From contig DASRMR010000008.1 in NCBI GenBank assembly GCA_035647815.1, positions 68,255-132,254 on the forward strand: DNA of 64,000 nucleotides, in the 5' to 3' direction. A program made the position numbers and the translations under genes. The DNA comes from JAAYRQ01 sp035647815. GTDB lineage: Bacteria > Bacillota > Syntrophomonadia > Syntrophomonadales > Syntrophomonadaceae. The notes beneath the pieces are model-generated. The model searched no databases. It was given only the letters and a program-made list of their open reading frames with translations, and was not told where the DNA came from. Positions 34,248-42,716 of the stretch are shown here, piece after piece; the stretch's first letter is position 1; every line of letters begins with the position of its first letter.

Positions 34248-34718
34248 TTAAATATTTCGTTCTATATCCTCGTTTAATTTTTTTACCAATTCGGTTGTTA
34301 TCCCCTTTAATTGTTCAACAGTTTCGTAGTAGGCTTCTACTCCCCTTCCAAAAGGATCTACTATATCGCCTTCAAGATTTATGTACTCGGTTATAGTAAA
34401 AACTGATGACTCATATTCAGGAAATTCATCTATTATTGATCTACGATGAAACTCAGTCATCGTAAAAATAAGATCCGCATCTTTAATTAGCTGTTCATTA
34501 ATTTGTAGGGATTTATGATCTGTTATATCTATATTCTCTTTTAGCATTACTTCTATCGCTTCAGGACTAGCAGGTAAACCATCAGATGTAAAAATACCTG
34601 CAGATAAAACTTTTAACTCACTATCAATACTCTGTTCATCCCACATTTTTTTTAATAAAGCTTGTGCTATCGGACTACGACAAGTATTGCCCGTACAAAC
34701 AAACAAGATTCTAAGCAC
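34248..34718 (-). CDS. ywlE: Low-molecular-weight protein tyrosine/arginine phosphatase (YwlE type)
   Basis: The 156-residue protein has the P-loop CTGNTCRS (C8-S15) and a general acid in VDPFGRG. In Bacillus the orthologue at this position, YwlE, is the protein-arginine phosphatase that opposes McsB, which is also encoded in this window. Thr12 in the P-loop (C-T-G-N-T-C-R) is the residue that favours phosphoarginine over phosphotyrosine in YwlE, so arginine specificity is likely. The start is GTG. Confidence 0.9.
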   Translation of the reverse strand: MLRILFVCTGNTCRSPIAQALLKKMWDEQSIDSELKVLSAGIFTSDGLPASPEAIEVMLKENIDITDHKSLQINEQLIKDADLIFTMTEFHRRSIIDEFPEYESSVFTITEYINLEGDIVDPFGRGVEAYYETVEQLKGITTELVKKLNEDIERNI

Positions 34719-34730
34719 TAATTTTCCTCC

Positions 34731-35318
34731 TTATATGACTAGTTTTATGGCCAAAGCTAATAAAATAATCCCACCTGCTATTTGGGCGTAACTTCCGACT
34801 ACACGGCTAAATATACGTCCACCTATAAAACCTAGCCATGTCATTATTCCAGCTGTAAATCCTATTATGCCAATAGTAAGAAATATAGGCATCTTAAAAG
34901 TACCTAAGCTAAAACTAACTGTTAAAGCATCAATACTTACTGAAATTCCTAATAAAATTATACTCGACCAACTATTTGCAGTTAAACTATTATTCTCTTT
35001 AAATACTTGTTGACCTTCCTTAAATAAATATATCGATGGTTTAATTTCCCTATAACCATCGAGTATGAAACTTATACTTATGTATGCCAAGACTAATGCC
35101 CCTATGCGAGCTGCCCATACACCGAATATTTTTCCCACTACTAGTCCTATAGTTAGACCGATTAATGGCATAATAATGTGCAAAATTGTTATCGTAATAA
35201 TAAGCCTAGTTTCGTATTTACGACTTGCCCCTTTTAATCCTATTCCTAAAGATAAGGCAAAGGCGTCCATGCCCAGGACTACGGCTACTAGGAAGATAGT
35301 AGCAATTTGTTCATACAA
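34731..35318 (-). CDS. mntP: Manganese efflux pump MntP
   Basis: The 195-residue protein has six membrane helices, with acidic residues inside helices (MDAFALSLGIG near the start, SVSIDALTVSFSLG in the middle), the MntP pattern of two repeated halves. It exports Mn2+ and in many bacteria is controlled by MntR or a Mn riboswitch, neither of which is visible here. The start is uncertain between TTG 35324 and TTG 35318; the latter has GGGAG at better spacing. Confidence 0.9.
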   Translation of the reverse strand: MYEQIATIFLVAVVLGMDAFALSLGIGLKGASRKYETRLIITITILHIIMPLIGLTIGLVVGKIFGVWAARIGALVLAYISISFILDGYREIKPSIYLFKEGQQVFKENNSLTANSWSSIILLGISVSIDALTVSFSLGTFKMPIFLTIGIIGFTAGIMTWLGFIGGRIFSRVVGSYAQIAGGIILLALAIKLVI

Positions 35319-35336
35319 AAGCAAAACTCCCTTAGA

Positions 35337-36320
35337 TTATCTTTTTCGGTTTGTAATTTTATAAATCCTATTGAGTAAGGCTTTATTGACCAGTTCTAAG
35401 TTTTCAGGAAAAGGAGCAAAAACTAAGACATCAAGACTAGCAGCTTTTGCATCTCTTAATAAATAAAAAAAATCTGCCCTAGGTTCATTTATATTAAGTT
35501 CATATTCCTTATATACATCTTTAACCATTTGCTTAGAAAAATAATTATTATTAACAATCCCTATTTTTTTCTTTTTGTTCTTTAATTCGCCAACAACTCT
35601 AATAAAATCTTGTATATCTTTACTTAAAATAACCTCAACTGTGTTTTCATAAACAATTTCTTCTGCACTCTTAGCTAGTTTTAACTTCATCTTTATAGTT
35701 GTTTCAATTTCCTCCACACAAATTCCTCCTAAACGAAGAATCTGAGGTGTTGGCTTGCTAAAATCGATTATAGTAGATTCTAAGCCCACACTCGTAGGTC
35801 CTGCATCGACAATAGCAGCAATTTTCCCGTTAAAATCTTGCCTAACATGTTGGGCAAAAGTAGGGCTAGAGTGAGCAGATATATTAGCACTAGTTCCAGC
35901 TAAAGGGCCTGCTTTTTCAATCAGTTGGATGGCTACTTCATTAGCAGGCATTCTTACACCTACATTATTCTTTCCCGCTGTCACTATTGATGGGACACTA
36001 TGATGTACAGGCAAAATAAATGAAATTGGCCCAGGCCAAAACTTTTCCATAAGCTTGAAAGCTAGAGGTGGAACAAAACTAGTAACTATATCTAATTGTT
36101 TAATATTGCTAATATGAACTAATAAAGGATTGTTCAGGGTTCTTTCTTTAATTTTAAATACCTTTGCTACTGCAAGAGGATTAAATGCTAATGCACCTAA
36201 ACCGTAAACAGTTTCTGTAGGAAAAGCGACTAATTCACCCTTTTGCAGCAATTGGACAGCCATGTCGAGCTTGTCTTTTTCAGGATTTATAGAATCTACC
36301 TTTAGATAAAGAGTATCCAG
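35337..36320 (-). CDS. tsaC: Threonylcarbamoyl-AMP synthase (Sua5/TsaC), probable CTG start
   Basis: The enzyme makes threonylcarbamoyl-AMP for the t6A modification of tRNA. It has the YrdC domain (GELVAFPTETVYGLGA, KERTLNNPL) and a C-terminal Sua5 domain. The first ATG is at 36263 but lacks a ribosome site and omits the family N-terminus. In frame upstream, the peptide after the CTG at 36318-36320 (LDTLYLKVDSINPEKDKLD) resembles Sua5 N-termini. The AAGGAG at the prmC stop is seven bases before that CTG, and no ATG, GTG or TTG is available in frame. I therefore set the start there (327 residues). Confidence 0.85.
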   Translation of the reverse strand: MDTLYLKVDSINPEKDKLDMAVQLLQKGELVAFPTETVYGLGALAFNPLAVAKVFKIKERTLNNPLLVHISNIKQLDIVTSFVPPLAFKLMEKFWPGPISFILPVHHSVPSIVTAGKNNVGVRMPANEVAIQLIEKAGPLAGTSANISAHSSPTFAQHVRQDFNGKIAAIVDAGPTSVGLESTIIDFSKPTPQILRLGGICVEEIETTIKMKLKLAKSAEEIVYENTVEVILSKDIQDFIRVVGELKNKKKKIGIVNNNYFSKQMVKDVYKEYELNINEPRADFFYLLRDAKAASLDVLVFAPFPENLELVNKALLNRIYKITNRKR

Positions 36321-36324
36321 AACT

Positions 36325-37173
36325 TTACTCCTTCCGTGCTTTAATTACCCGGTCGCGCCCACCTAAGTCTTTTATTATTTCTACTTCTGTAAAAGTATCT
36401 ACCATCTCATGAACAAATTGACCTTGCTTATAACCTATTTCAAAGAAAACATATCCACCGTTGGTAAGTAAGTCATAAACTTGTGGAATTAGTCTACGAT
36501 ATAAATCTAACCCATCACCATCAGCTAATAAAGCTAGCACAGGCTCGAAATCTCTAAGACTTTTATCTAAATCCTTAAATTCCTCTGGAGAAACATAAGG
36601 TAGATTAGCAGTCAATATATCAAATTTCTTCTCATTTTCTAAAGGCTTAAGTAAGTCACCTAAGAAAAACTTTATATCTACTAGATTATTAGTAGCATTT
36701 TCTTGGGCAATTCCTAATGCCTCGGGAGAAATATCTGTCGCATAGACTATAGCATTAGGCAAATAATGAGCCAAACTAACCGCTATCGCCCCTGATCCAG
36801 TACCTACATCACATATTCTCAAATTATCATCCCGATTGACTATTGCGACAACACTTTCCACTAGAACTTCCGTGTCAGAACGAGGTATCAGTACATCAGG
36901 TGTGACCTTAAAATTTAAAGACATAAATTCTTTGTGGCCTACAATGTAAGCTGCTGGCTCACCTTGTACCCTCCGTTTAATAAAAGCTCGGAACAATTCC
37001 CTTTCTTGTTGATTAACAGGTAGGTCGAAATTAGCATACAAATAAACCCGATCTCTATTAAGAACTCGGGCCAATAGTATTTCCGCTTCTAAGCGGGGAT
37101 TATCAATTCCTTTATCACCAAAAAAGTTACTAGTCCAGGCTAGTAAATCTTGGATTTTCCAATCATCATGCAC
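36325..37173 (-). CDS. prmC: Release factor glutamine methyltransferase
   Basis: PrmC methylates the GGQ glutamine of release factors. The 282-residue protein has an N-terminal helical domain, the SAM-binding motif CDVGTGSGAIAVSLA near residue 118, and the catalytic motif as NLPY (ANLPYVSPEE) in place of the common NPPY. The asparagine that binds the substrate glutamine is kept. The start is GTG, one base after the prfA stop, so it is coupled to its substrate gene. AAGGAG-TAA at its end doubles as the ribosome site of tsaC. Confidence 0.95.
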   Translation of the reverse strand: MHDDWKIQDLLAWTSNFFGDKGIDNPRLEAEILLARVLNRDRVYLYANFDLPVNQQERELFRAFIKRRVQGEPAAYIVGHKEFMSLNFKVTPDVLIPRSDTEVLVESVVAIVNRDDNLRICDVGTGSGAIAVSLAHYLPNAIVYATDISPEALGIAQENATNNLVDIKFFLGDLLKPLENEKKFDILTANLPYVSPEEFKDLDKSLRDFEPVLALLADGDGLDLYRRLIPQVYDLLTNGGYVFFEIGYKQGQFVHEMVDTFTEVEIIKDLGGRDRVIKARKE

Positions 37174-37174
37174 C

Positions 37175-38242
37175 TTAATCCACCTGTTTCAATTGTCGTT
37201 CTTGTTCGTATATTGCTAGAGCGTCTATCATCTCCATTAATTGCCCTTCCATAATAGCTTCTAATTTGTGTAAAGTTAGATTAATTCTGTGATCACTTAC
37301 CCGACCTTGTGGGAAATTATAAGTCCGTATGCGCTCACTACGATCACCCGAACCTATTTGACCTTTACGTTCACCAGCTAATTCAGCATTTTTCTCTTCT
37401 TCAAATACCTCTTTTAGTCTGGCCCTTAATACCCGCATAGCTTTTGCTTTGTTTTTATGTTGTGATTTTTCATCTTGGCAAGTTACTACTAAGCCGGTAG
37501 GCTCATGGGTAATCCTAACTGCAGATTGAGTAGTATTAACTGATTGTCCACCTGGACCACTAGAACAATATACATCGACCCTAAGTTCATTTTGATCAAT
37601 CTCTAAATCTAGCTCCTCTGCCTCAGGTAATACTGCTACAGTTGCAGCAGAAGTGTGAATTCTTCCTCCAGATTCAGTAGAAGGGATGCGTTGTACACGG
37701 TGAACCCCTGATTCATATTTAAGCTTACTGTAAGCACCCTTACCATCTATTACAAAAATTATCTCCTTAATTCCACCTATATCTGTATAATGTGAATTCA
37801 TTAAGTCAATGTTCCACCCTTGTTCTTCAGCAAATCGCGTATACATCCGGAACAAGTCAGCTGCAAATAAAGCTGCCTCACCCCCACCAGTACCAGCCCT
37901 AATTTCCATAATAACACTTTTATTATCATTAGGATCTTGAGGTAAAAGTAGAACTTTCAGTTCAGCAGTGATTATTTCTTCTTGTCTTTCTAAATCTTCT
38001 AATTCATCTCTTAGCATTTGACAAAACTCTTCATCTTCCTCTTCTTCAAGCATTTCTTTACTATCTTTTATCTGTATTTGTACAGATTTATGTTCAAGAT
38101 ACTTATTAACTATGTCTACTAAATCTGCATGTTCTTTAGCATATTCCTGAAACTTGTTTTGATCAGAAATAATCTCAGGCTGACTTAGGAGCTCGGTTAA
38201 TTCGTCATATCTTTCTTTTAATTTTTCTAACCTGTTTAGCAA
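37175..38242 (-). CDS. prfA: Peptide chain release factor 1
   Basis: RF1 recognises UAA and UAG. The 355-residue protein has the codon-recognition tripeptide as PST in RIPSTESGGRIHTS (PxT class) and the GGQ motif in SGPGGQSVNTTQSAVRI. Length is normal. It is followed directly by its methyltransferase gene. Upstream lies the decayed DUF1385 gene where an intact copy is usual in clostridia. Confidence 0.97.
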   Translation of the reverse strand: MLNRLEKLKERYDELTELLSQPEIISDQNKFQEYAKEHADLVDIVNKYLEHKSVQIQIKDSKEMLEEEEDEEFCQMLRDELEDLERQEEIITAELKVLLLPQDPNDNKSVIMEIRAGTGGGEAALFAADLFRMYTRFAEEQGWNIDLMNSHYTDIGGIKEIIFVIDGKGAYSKLKYESGVHRVQRIPSTESGGRIHTSAATVAVLPEAEELDLEIDQNELRVDVYCSSGPGGQSVNTTQSAVRITHEPTGLVVTCQDEKSQHKNKAKAMRVLRARLKEVFEEEKNAELAGERKGQIGSGDRSERIRTYNFPQGRVSDHRINLTLHKLEAIMEGQLMEMIDALAIYEQERQLKQVD

Positions 38243-38302
38243 GTATTTTTCCTCCTTAATTCTTCTTAATGCAACCCCTGGTAACTGTTTTGCATCTATA
38301 GA

Positions 38303-38689
38303 CTAAGCTGCCCCGGTTACTAATACATTTTTAAGTGCTACAATAGCTACTTCAAGTTGTTCATCATCAGGTTCCCTAGTAGTAAGTTTTTGTAATAGTA
38401 AGCCAGGTGCCATTATGAAATTGGCCCATTTATTTCCATAGAAGTTGCCTGAGAATTTGATAAATTCGTATCCTAAACCTGCTACAATAGGTAAAACTGC
38501 TAATCTAGACCATATACGATAAAATAAATCACCTGTCCCTAACATGGCAAATACGAAAATCGAAATAACCATAACAATCAGTAAAAAACTAGTCCCACAA
38601 CGTGGATGTGATGTACTATATTTACGAGCATTTTCTACAGTTAGTTCTTCACCCGCTTCATAGGTGAAAATTGTTTAATGTTCAGCCCC
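38303..38689 (-). pseudogene. Decayed DUF1385 (YqhQ-like) gene, C-terminal remnant
   Basis: Reading frame continuity on the minus strand gives GAEH-stop-TIFTYEAGEELTVENARKYS and then HPRCGTSFLLIVMVIS and two membrane segments to LVTGAA. This matches the C-terminal half of DUF1385 membrane proteins, where the motif is GAEHKT; the lysine codon is TAA here (38675-38677). The N-terminal 150 or so residues are absent: the homology stops about 40 bases from the rpmE stop. An ATG at 38572 could start an 89-residue fragment but has no ribosome site. The position between rpmE and prfA is where clostridia keep the intact gene. Confidence 0.82.
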
Positions 38690-38703
38690 AATCAACTAAG
38701 AAA

Positions 38704-38729
38704 AATAGCAGAGACTATGCCCTGCTATT
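38704..38729 (-). terminator. rpmE terminator
   Basis: AATAGCAG (38704-38711) pairs with CTGCTATT (38722-38729). The minus strand continues TTTTTCTTAG. It lies two bases past the rpmE stop. Confidence 0.8.
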
Positions 38730-38731
38730 AA

Positions 38732-38935
38732 TTAGACTAAACCATACTTTTTCTTAAACCGTTCTACTCGACCAGTTGTGTCTACTACCTTACCCTTACT
38801 TCCAGTATATACAGGGTGACATTGGGAGCAGATTTCAACTCTAATGTTTTCTTTTGTCGAGCCTACTTCTGCCTCATTGCCACAAGCACATCTTGCTTTG
38901 GCAGTAAAATATTCGGGATGTATCTCATTCTTCAC
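38732..38935 (-). CDS. rpmE: Ribosomal protein L31, zinc-binding type
   Basis: The 67-residue protein starts MKNEIHPEYF at GTG 38935, where AGAGAGGTG gives the ribosome site; a longer reading from 38995 would place 20 non-homologous residues in front. Zinc ligands C16, C18, C36 and C39 mark the C+ type of L31, which is replaced by a zinc-free paralogue under zinc starvation in Bacillus. It is located between yhaM and the DUF1385 remnant. Confidence 0.95.
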   Translation of the reverse strand: MKNEIHPEYFTAKARCACGNEAEVGSTKENIRVEICSQCHPVYTGSKGKVVDTTGRVERFKKKYGLV

Positions 38936-39088
38936 TGTTTTCACCTCTCTTCGAATATTACTAACAGTATTTATATAAAGGTCTAAAGATCTCAAGATAA
39001 ACTGCCTTTAAAATTATATCAATAAAATAATTAAATGACAAGAAACTTGCTATTTGTTTCTCCATCTCGGAATTATAGGTATTATCTT

Positions 39089-40069
39089 TTATTCTTCCCC
39101 AGCTTCATAACGATATTTAAAAAAGTACTGTTCAAAAAAGCTATCATAAGGCGTAAATAAATCTTCACTTTCTTCATCTTCTGCTATTTTGTTTAGATAA
39201 ACAAAAAGTTTAGCATCTAAATTATCTGCCATATGCAGCACAAATGCTTCTGGAAATAAGGGGGTTACAGGTGATCCATATTCCAAATATCCATGATGAC
39301 TTAAAATCATATGCTTTATCATTACTTCTAAATTAGGTGGGAAGGTGTCCCCGTCTTGACGAATCTTATCGATAACATTAGCTATCATCTCATTACCTAA
39401 AACAATATGTCCAACCATCCTACCAGAAACAGTATATTCAGGTAAAACTATTATCTCATATTCTTTTATCTTGCCTATATCATGCAAAATAGCTCCTGCG
39501 ACTAGTAAATCACGATTGAGCAGGGGATATAAGTCAGTAGCTTGACCACAAATCTTAGCCACTTTAAGAGTATGTTCTAGGAGTCCACCTGGGTAATTGT
39601 GATGAACCATTTTGGCTGCTGGAGCTTTAATAAATGCTTCTTTAATTTCGGGTGTAAATATATAATGCAAAAGTTTCGCAATATAAGGATCAGTTATTGA
39701 TTGGACTAGCTCGTCCATCTCCCCCTCTAACTCTTCTATATCTATAGCAGGGCCTTTTAAATAAATATTAATATCTTCATCTATAACCTTGATTCTTTTG
39801 GCAGTAATTTGTAAACGGTTATTATATAAACCTAAATCTCCCAAAAGACCGATTACAGAACCACTATTGATCTCTCCTGCCACATCGCAACTTTCCCATA
39901 CCACAACATCTATATCCCCCGATGAATCACTAATCTTCAAGTTTATTATAGTTTTACCATCTTTAGTCTTTCTTTGTAATTTCTCAGAAACTAGATATTT
40001 TCCCCACAATTGTTTACCTGGCTCTAAACTTCTTAATTCCTTTATTAGAAATGGTCCTTTTTTCTCCAC
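39089..40069 (-). CDS. yhaM: 3'-5' exoribonuclease YhaM family
   Basis: The 326-residue protein has an N-terminal OB-fold (residues 15-95) and an HD domain with GGLLEHTLKVAKIC and AGAILHDIGKIKEY, plus MILSHHG. This is the YhaM arrangement, an exonuclease that trims short single-stranded RNA and DNA ends. Compared with the Bacillus protein the length is normal. It stands between the M23 gene terminator and rpmE. Confidence 0.9.
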   Translation of the reverse strand: MEKKGPFLIKELRSLEPGKQLWGKYLVSEKLQRKTKDGKTIINLKISDSSGDIDVVVWESCDVAGEINSGSVIGLLGDLGLYNNRLQITAKRIKVIDEDINIYLKGPAIDIEELEGEMDELVQSITDPYIAKLLHYIFTPEIKEAFIKAPAAKMVHHNYPGGLLEHTLKVAKICGQATDLYPLLNRDLLVAGAILHDIGKIKEYEIIVLPEYTVSGRMVGHIVLGNEMIANVIDKIRQDGDTFPPNLEVMIKHMILSHHGYLEYGSPVTPLFPEAFVLHMADNLDAKLFVYLNKIAEDEESEDLFTPYDSFFEQYFFKYRYEAGEE

Positions 40070-40249
40070 GCTTTTTCTCCTTTGATTATTATTTAACTAA
40101 ACACGATATAATCCAATCTTAACCTAGAATAATTAATTAATAACTCAACTGCTATTTTCCTATTAATAATTCATAAACTGCTTTTATTATATTCTATACT
40201 ATTTCTAAAATTTAGAAAACTAGCTTTAATCTACTTTTAAACGAAAAAA

Positions 40250-40271
40250 AGCCCCCTTACAAAAGGAGGCT
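40250..40271 (-). terminator. Terminator of the M23 peptidase gene
   Basis: AGCCCCCTT (40250-40258) pairs with AAGGAGGCT (40263-40271) with one mismatch. The minus strand then reads TTTTTTTCG, a strong T-run, eight bases after the stop. Confidence 0.88.
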
Positions 40272-40279
40272 CCTTATCC

Positions 40280-41146
40280 CTAAAATCGTAAATATTCTAG
40301 GGGATCTATATTTTCAGAGCCTTTTTTGACTTCAAAATGTAAATGTGGACCAGTAGTCCTACCTGTTACCCCTATACTACCAATTACTTGTCCTTTAGCA
40401 ACTTTTGTTCCTGGGTTAACTTTTATGCTTTGCATATGAGCATACAAAGTTTCGTGCCCATTAGAATGTTCTATTATAATAGTTTTGCCATAAACAGGCT
40501 TGTAATCAGCAAATATCACCGTACCTGCAGCAGAGGCTTTAATAGAATCACCTAAATCGCCTGCAATATCTAAACCATGATGAAATCCAGTTGATCGCCA
40601 TCCATATTTAGAAGTAATAGCGCCTACTATAGGCCATATAAACTGGGATGCCATACTAGATGAGGAACGAGAAGGTGCATTGTAGGCTAATACTGGCCTA
40701 CTATTAGTGCTATCGGGGATATTTAGTTTATCACCAATTTTTAGTTGATTTGGACTTTTCCCCGGGTTAGCATTAATTATTCGTGCAACATTAGTCTCGT
40801 ATTTTTGGCTAATGTCCCACATAGTTTCACCTTTGGCGATAGTATGAACTCGAGCCCTATTATAGGGAATCTCTAAAGTCTGTCCCACTGATAAAATACT
40901 ACCTTGAGTTAAATTGTTCATAACTATTAAAGTATTAAGGTCAGTCTGATATTTCCTAGATATATCCCATAATGTGTCACCTTTTTTTATTTCATAATAT
41001 TTAATTTTACTGTCTGTTGAAATAGTTCTAATTAAGTTTCTTGGGATAAAACTACCTTGAGTTAATGCTGCTTGAACATTATTAATATTACACATAATAA
41101 AAAACATGCATAGTAGTAATGTACTAATTCGCTTTTTTAATAGCAA
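40280..41146 (-). CDS. Exported M23 peptidase with two LysM domains
   Basis: The protein has a signal peptide (TLLLCMFFIMCNINNVQA), two LysM peptidoglycan-binding repeats (YYEIKKGDTLWDISRKY and VHTIAKGETMWDISQKY), and a C-terminal lysostaphin-type M23 domain with HHGLDIAGD and GPHLHFEV zinc ligands. It should cut peptide cross-links in the wall. The start is placed at TTG 41146, five bases after GAGGTGA; the GTG at 41155 overlaps that site. The leader can form a hairpin covering the ribosome site. It follows rho, where Bacillus has other genes. Confidence 0.9.
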   Translation of the reverse strand: MLLKKRISTLLLCMFFIMCNINNVQAALTQGSFIPRNLIRTISTDSKIKYYEIKKGDTLWDISRKYQTDLNTLIVMNNLTQGSILSVGQTLEIPYNRARVHTIAKGETMWDISQKYETNVARIINANPGKSPNQLKIGDKLNIPDSTNSRPVLAYNAPSRSSSSMASQFIWPIVGAITSKYGWRSTGFHHGLDIAGDLGDSIKASAAGTVIFADYKPVYGKTIIIEHSNGHETLYAHMQSIKVNPGTKVAKGQVIGSIGVTGRTTGPHLHFEVKKGSENIDPLEYLRF

Positions 41147-41153
41147 TAACTTC

Positions 41154-41216
41154 ACCTCATTTCTGTAAACCCATAAAATAGGGGCTTACTTCCCTATTTT
41201 TCACATAAAATGAGGT
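41154..41216 (-). promoter_or_regulatory. Leader hairpins that may cover the M23 ribosome site
   Basis: Bases 41154-41162 are exactly complementary to 41208-41216 (nine pairs), and the first arm contains most of the GAGGTGA ribosome site. Inside, 41176-41183 pairs with 41192-41199 (eight pairs). The minus-strand leader could thus hold the site closed. Confidence 0.5.
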
Positions 41217-41231
41217 TTTTATGCATTTTTA

Positions 41232-42521
41232 TTAGTTTCTAAGTTTATATGCACTCCTAGTTGATCCTTTTTTTCCAAAAACAACTGGAGCAGCTCGTAA
41301 CAAATCGGCATTAGATTGTGTTTTTTTCATCGTATCAATCATAACCTGCATGCTTTCCACTGCCGAATACTCATTAAAAGTATTCCGTAAATTCCAGGTT
41401 AGAGCCATTTCTTCGGAATTTAAAAGCAATTCTTCTTTCCTAGTTCCAGACTTTTTAATATCTATAGCAGGGAATATTCGACGTTCAGCTAACTTGCGGT
41501 CTAGGACTAGTTCCATGTTGCCTCGCCCTTTAAACTCTTCGAATATTACCTCATCCATACGAGAACCAGTCTCAATGAGTGCAGTAGCAATTATAGTTAA
41601 ACTACCACCTTCTTCAATATTCCTAGCAGCCCCGAAAAATCTCTTAGGTTTGTCTAATGATGCAGGATCAATACCGCCAGATAATGTACGTCCACTAGGT
41701 GGTACAACTAAATTGTGTGCTCTAGCTAAACGAGTAACACTATCCATTAATATGACTACATCTTGTTTATGTTCAACTAACCTTTTTGCCCTTTCCAAAA
41801 CCATGTCAGTAACTTTAACATGATTTTCAGGTGGTTCATCAAAAGTTGAAGCAACAACTTCTGCATTTGTTAAGCGTTGCATATCAGTAACTTCCTCTGG
41901 ACGTTCATCGACTAATAATATAATTACTTTTAAATCTGGGTGGTTTTTAGTAATACTTTGGGCAATTTTCTGTAATAATATAGTCTTACCAGCTTTAGGT
42001 GGAGATACTATTAAGCCACGTTGTCCCTTCCCAATCGGAGCAATTAAATCAACAATACGAGTAGATAATTCACTCGATTCAGTTTCTAGAGTAATACGTT
42101 CTCTCGGATATAGCGGTGTTAAAGCATCGAAGTGGATTCTAGTTGTAGCATCTTCTGGGGGAAAGTCATTAACATGTTCAACTCTTAATAAGGCATAAAA
42201 CCGTTCATTATCCTTAGGGGATCTGACTTGTCCGCCTACTAAATCCCCCGTTTTTAAATCAAATTTCCTGATTTGTGATGGTGAAACATATATATCTTCA
42301 TGGCTAGGTAAGTAAGTAAATGGTCGTAAAAACCCGAAACCATCATACATTATTTCTAATACCCCTTGAGCCTGAAGTAGCTCATCTGATTTAGTTAGAG
42401 CCTTAGTTATTTCAAAAATCAACTCTTTTTTTCTTAGTTTAGAGTATCCAACTAGCCCCTTTTCTTTGGCCACTTGGTACAACTCTAACATATTCTTATT
42501 CTCTAATTCTGAGATCTTCAA
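41232..42521 (-). CDS. rho: Transcription termination factor Rho
   Basis: The 429-residue hexameric RNA helicase has the N-terminal Rho/SAP-like helical domain (LENKNMLELYQVAKEKGL), a cold-shock-like RNA-binding domain (GVLEIMYDGFGFLRP), the P-loop SPPKAGKTIL and Walker B IILLVDERPEEVTD. It follows glpX, as in B. subtilis. No key residue is altered. Confidence 0.97.
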   Translation of the reverse strand: MKISELENKNMLELYQVAKEKGLVGYSKLRKKELIFEITKALTKSDELLQAQGVLEIMYDGFGFLRPFTYLPSHEDIYVSPSQIRKFDLKTGDLVGGQVRSPKDNERFYALLRVEHVNDFPPEDATTRIHFDALTPLYPRERITLETESSELSTRIVDLIAPIGKGQRGLIVSPPKAGKTILLQKIAQSITKNHPDLKVIILLVDERPEEVTDMQRLTNAEVVASTFDEPPENHVKVTDMVLERAKRLVEHKQDVVILMDSVTRLARAHNLVVPPSGRTLSGGIDPASLDKPKRFFGAARNIEEGGSLTIIATALIETGSRMDEVIFEEFKGRGNMELVLDRKLAERRIFPAIDIKKSGTRKEELLLNSEEMALTWNLRNTFNEYSAVESMQVMIDTMKKTQSNADLLRAAPVVFGKKGSTRSAYKLRN

Positions 42522-42716
42522 AATTTTCCTCCTTCCTTAAAATAACACGTGATAATAACAAGGGAAATAGTCTTCCCTCAATAATTTAGATAAGTTAAAA
42601 TTTGTTGCCATGCTAGATTGTGTAAAACCGCCCAGAGGACAGGCCAAGGCATGAACGAAGAGCGAATAAGTATAATCAAAAGTAATATTAAAGATTATAC
42701 CTGTATATGCACTTAT

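Noticed and set aside
38303..38572. 89-codon fragment from the internal ATG of the DUF1385 remnant as an intact gene
   Set aside because: No ribosome site precedes it, and the homologous frame continues upstream to a nonsense codon, which fits a pseudogene better.
41154..41216. c-di-AMP (ydaO-type) riboswitch before the M23/LysM gene
   Set aside because: The spacer to rho is under 90 bases, too short, and I see none of the conserved ydaO core segments.
41350..41823. 157-codon plus-strand reading opposite rho
   Set aside because: It lies entirely within the conserved rho gene on the other strand and shows no domain of its own. It is a shadow frame.
42522..42716. Small RNA or terminator in the rho-glpX spacer
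   Set aside because: Only weak stems are seen (for example 42670-42677 with 42693-42700) and no T-run. The GC-richer part at 42601-42660 could not be assigned.
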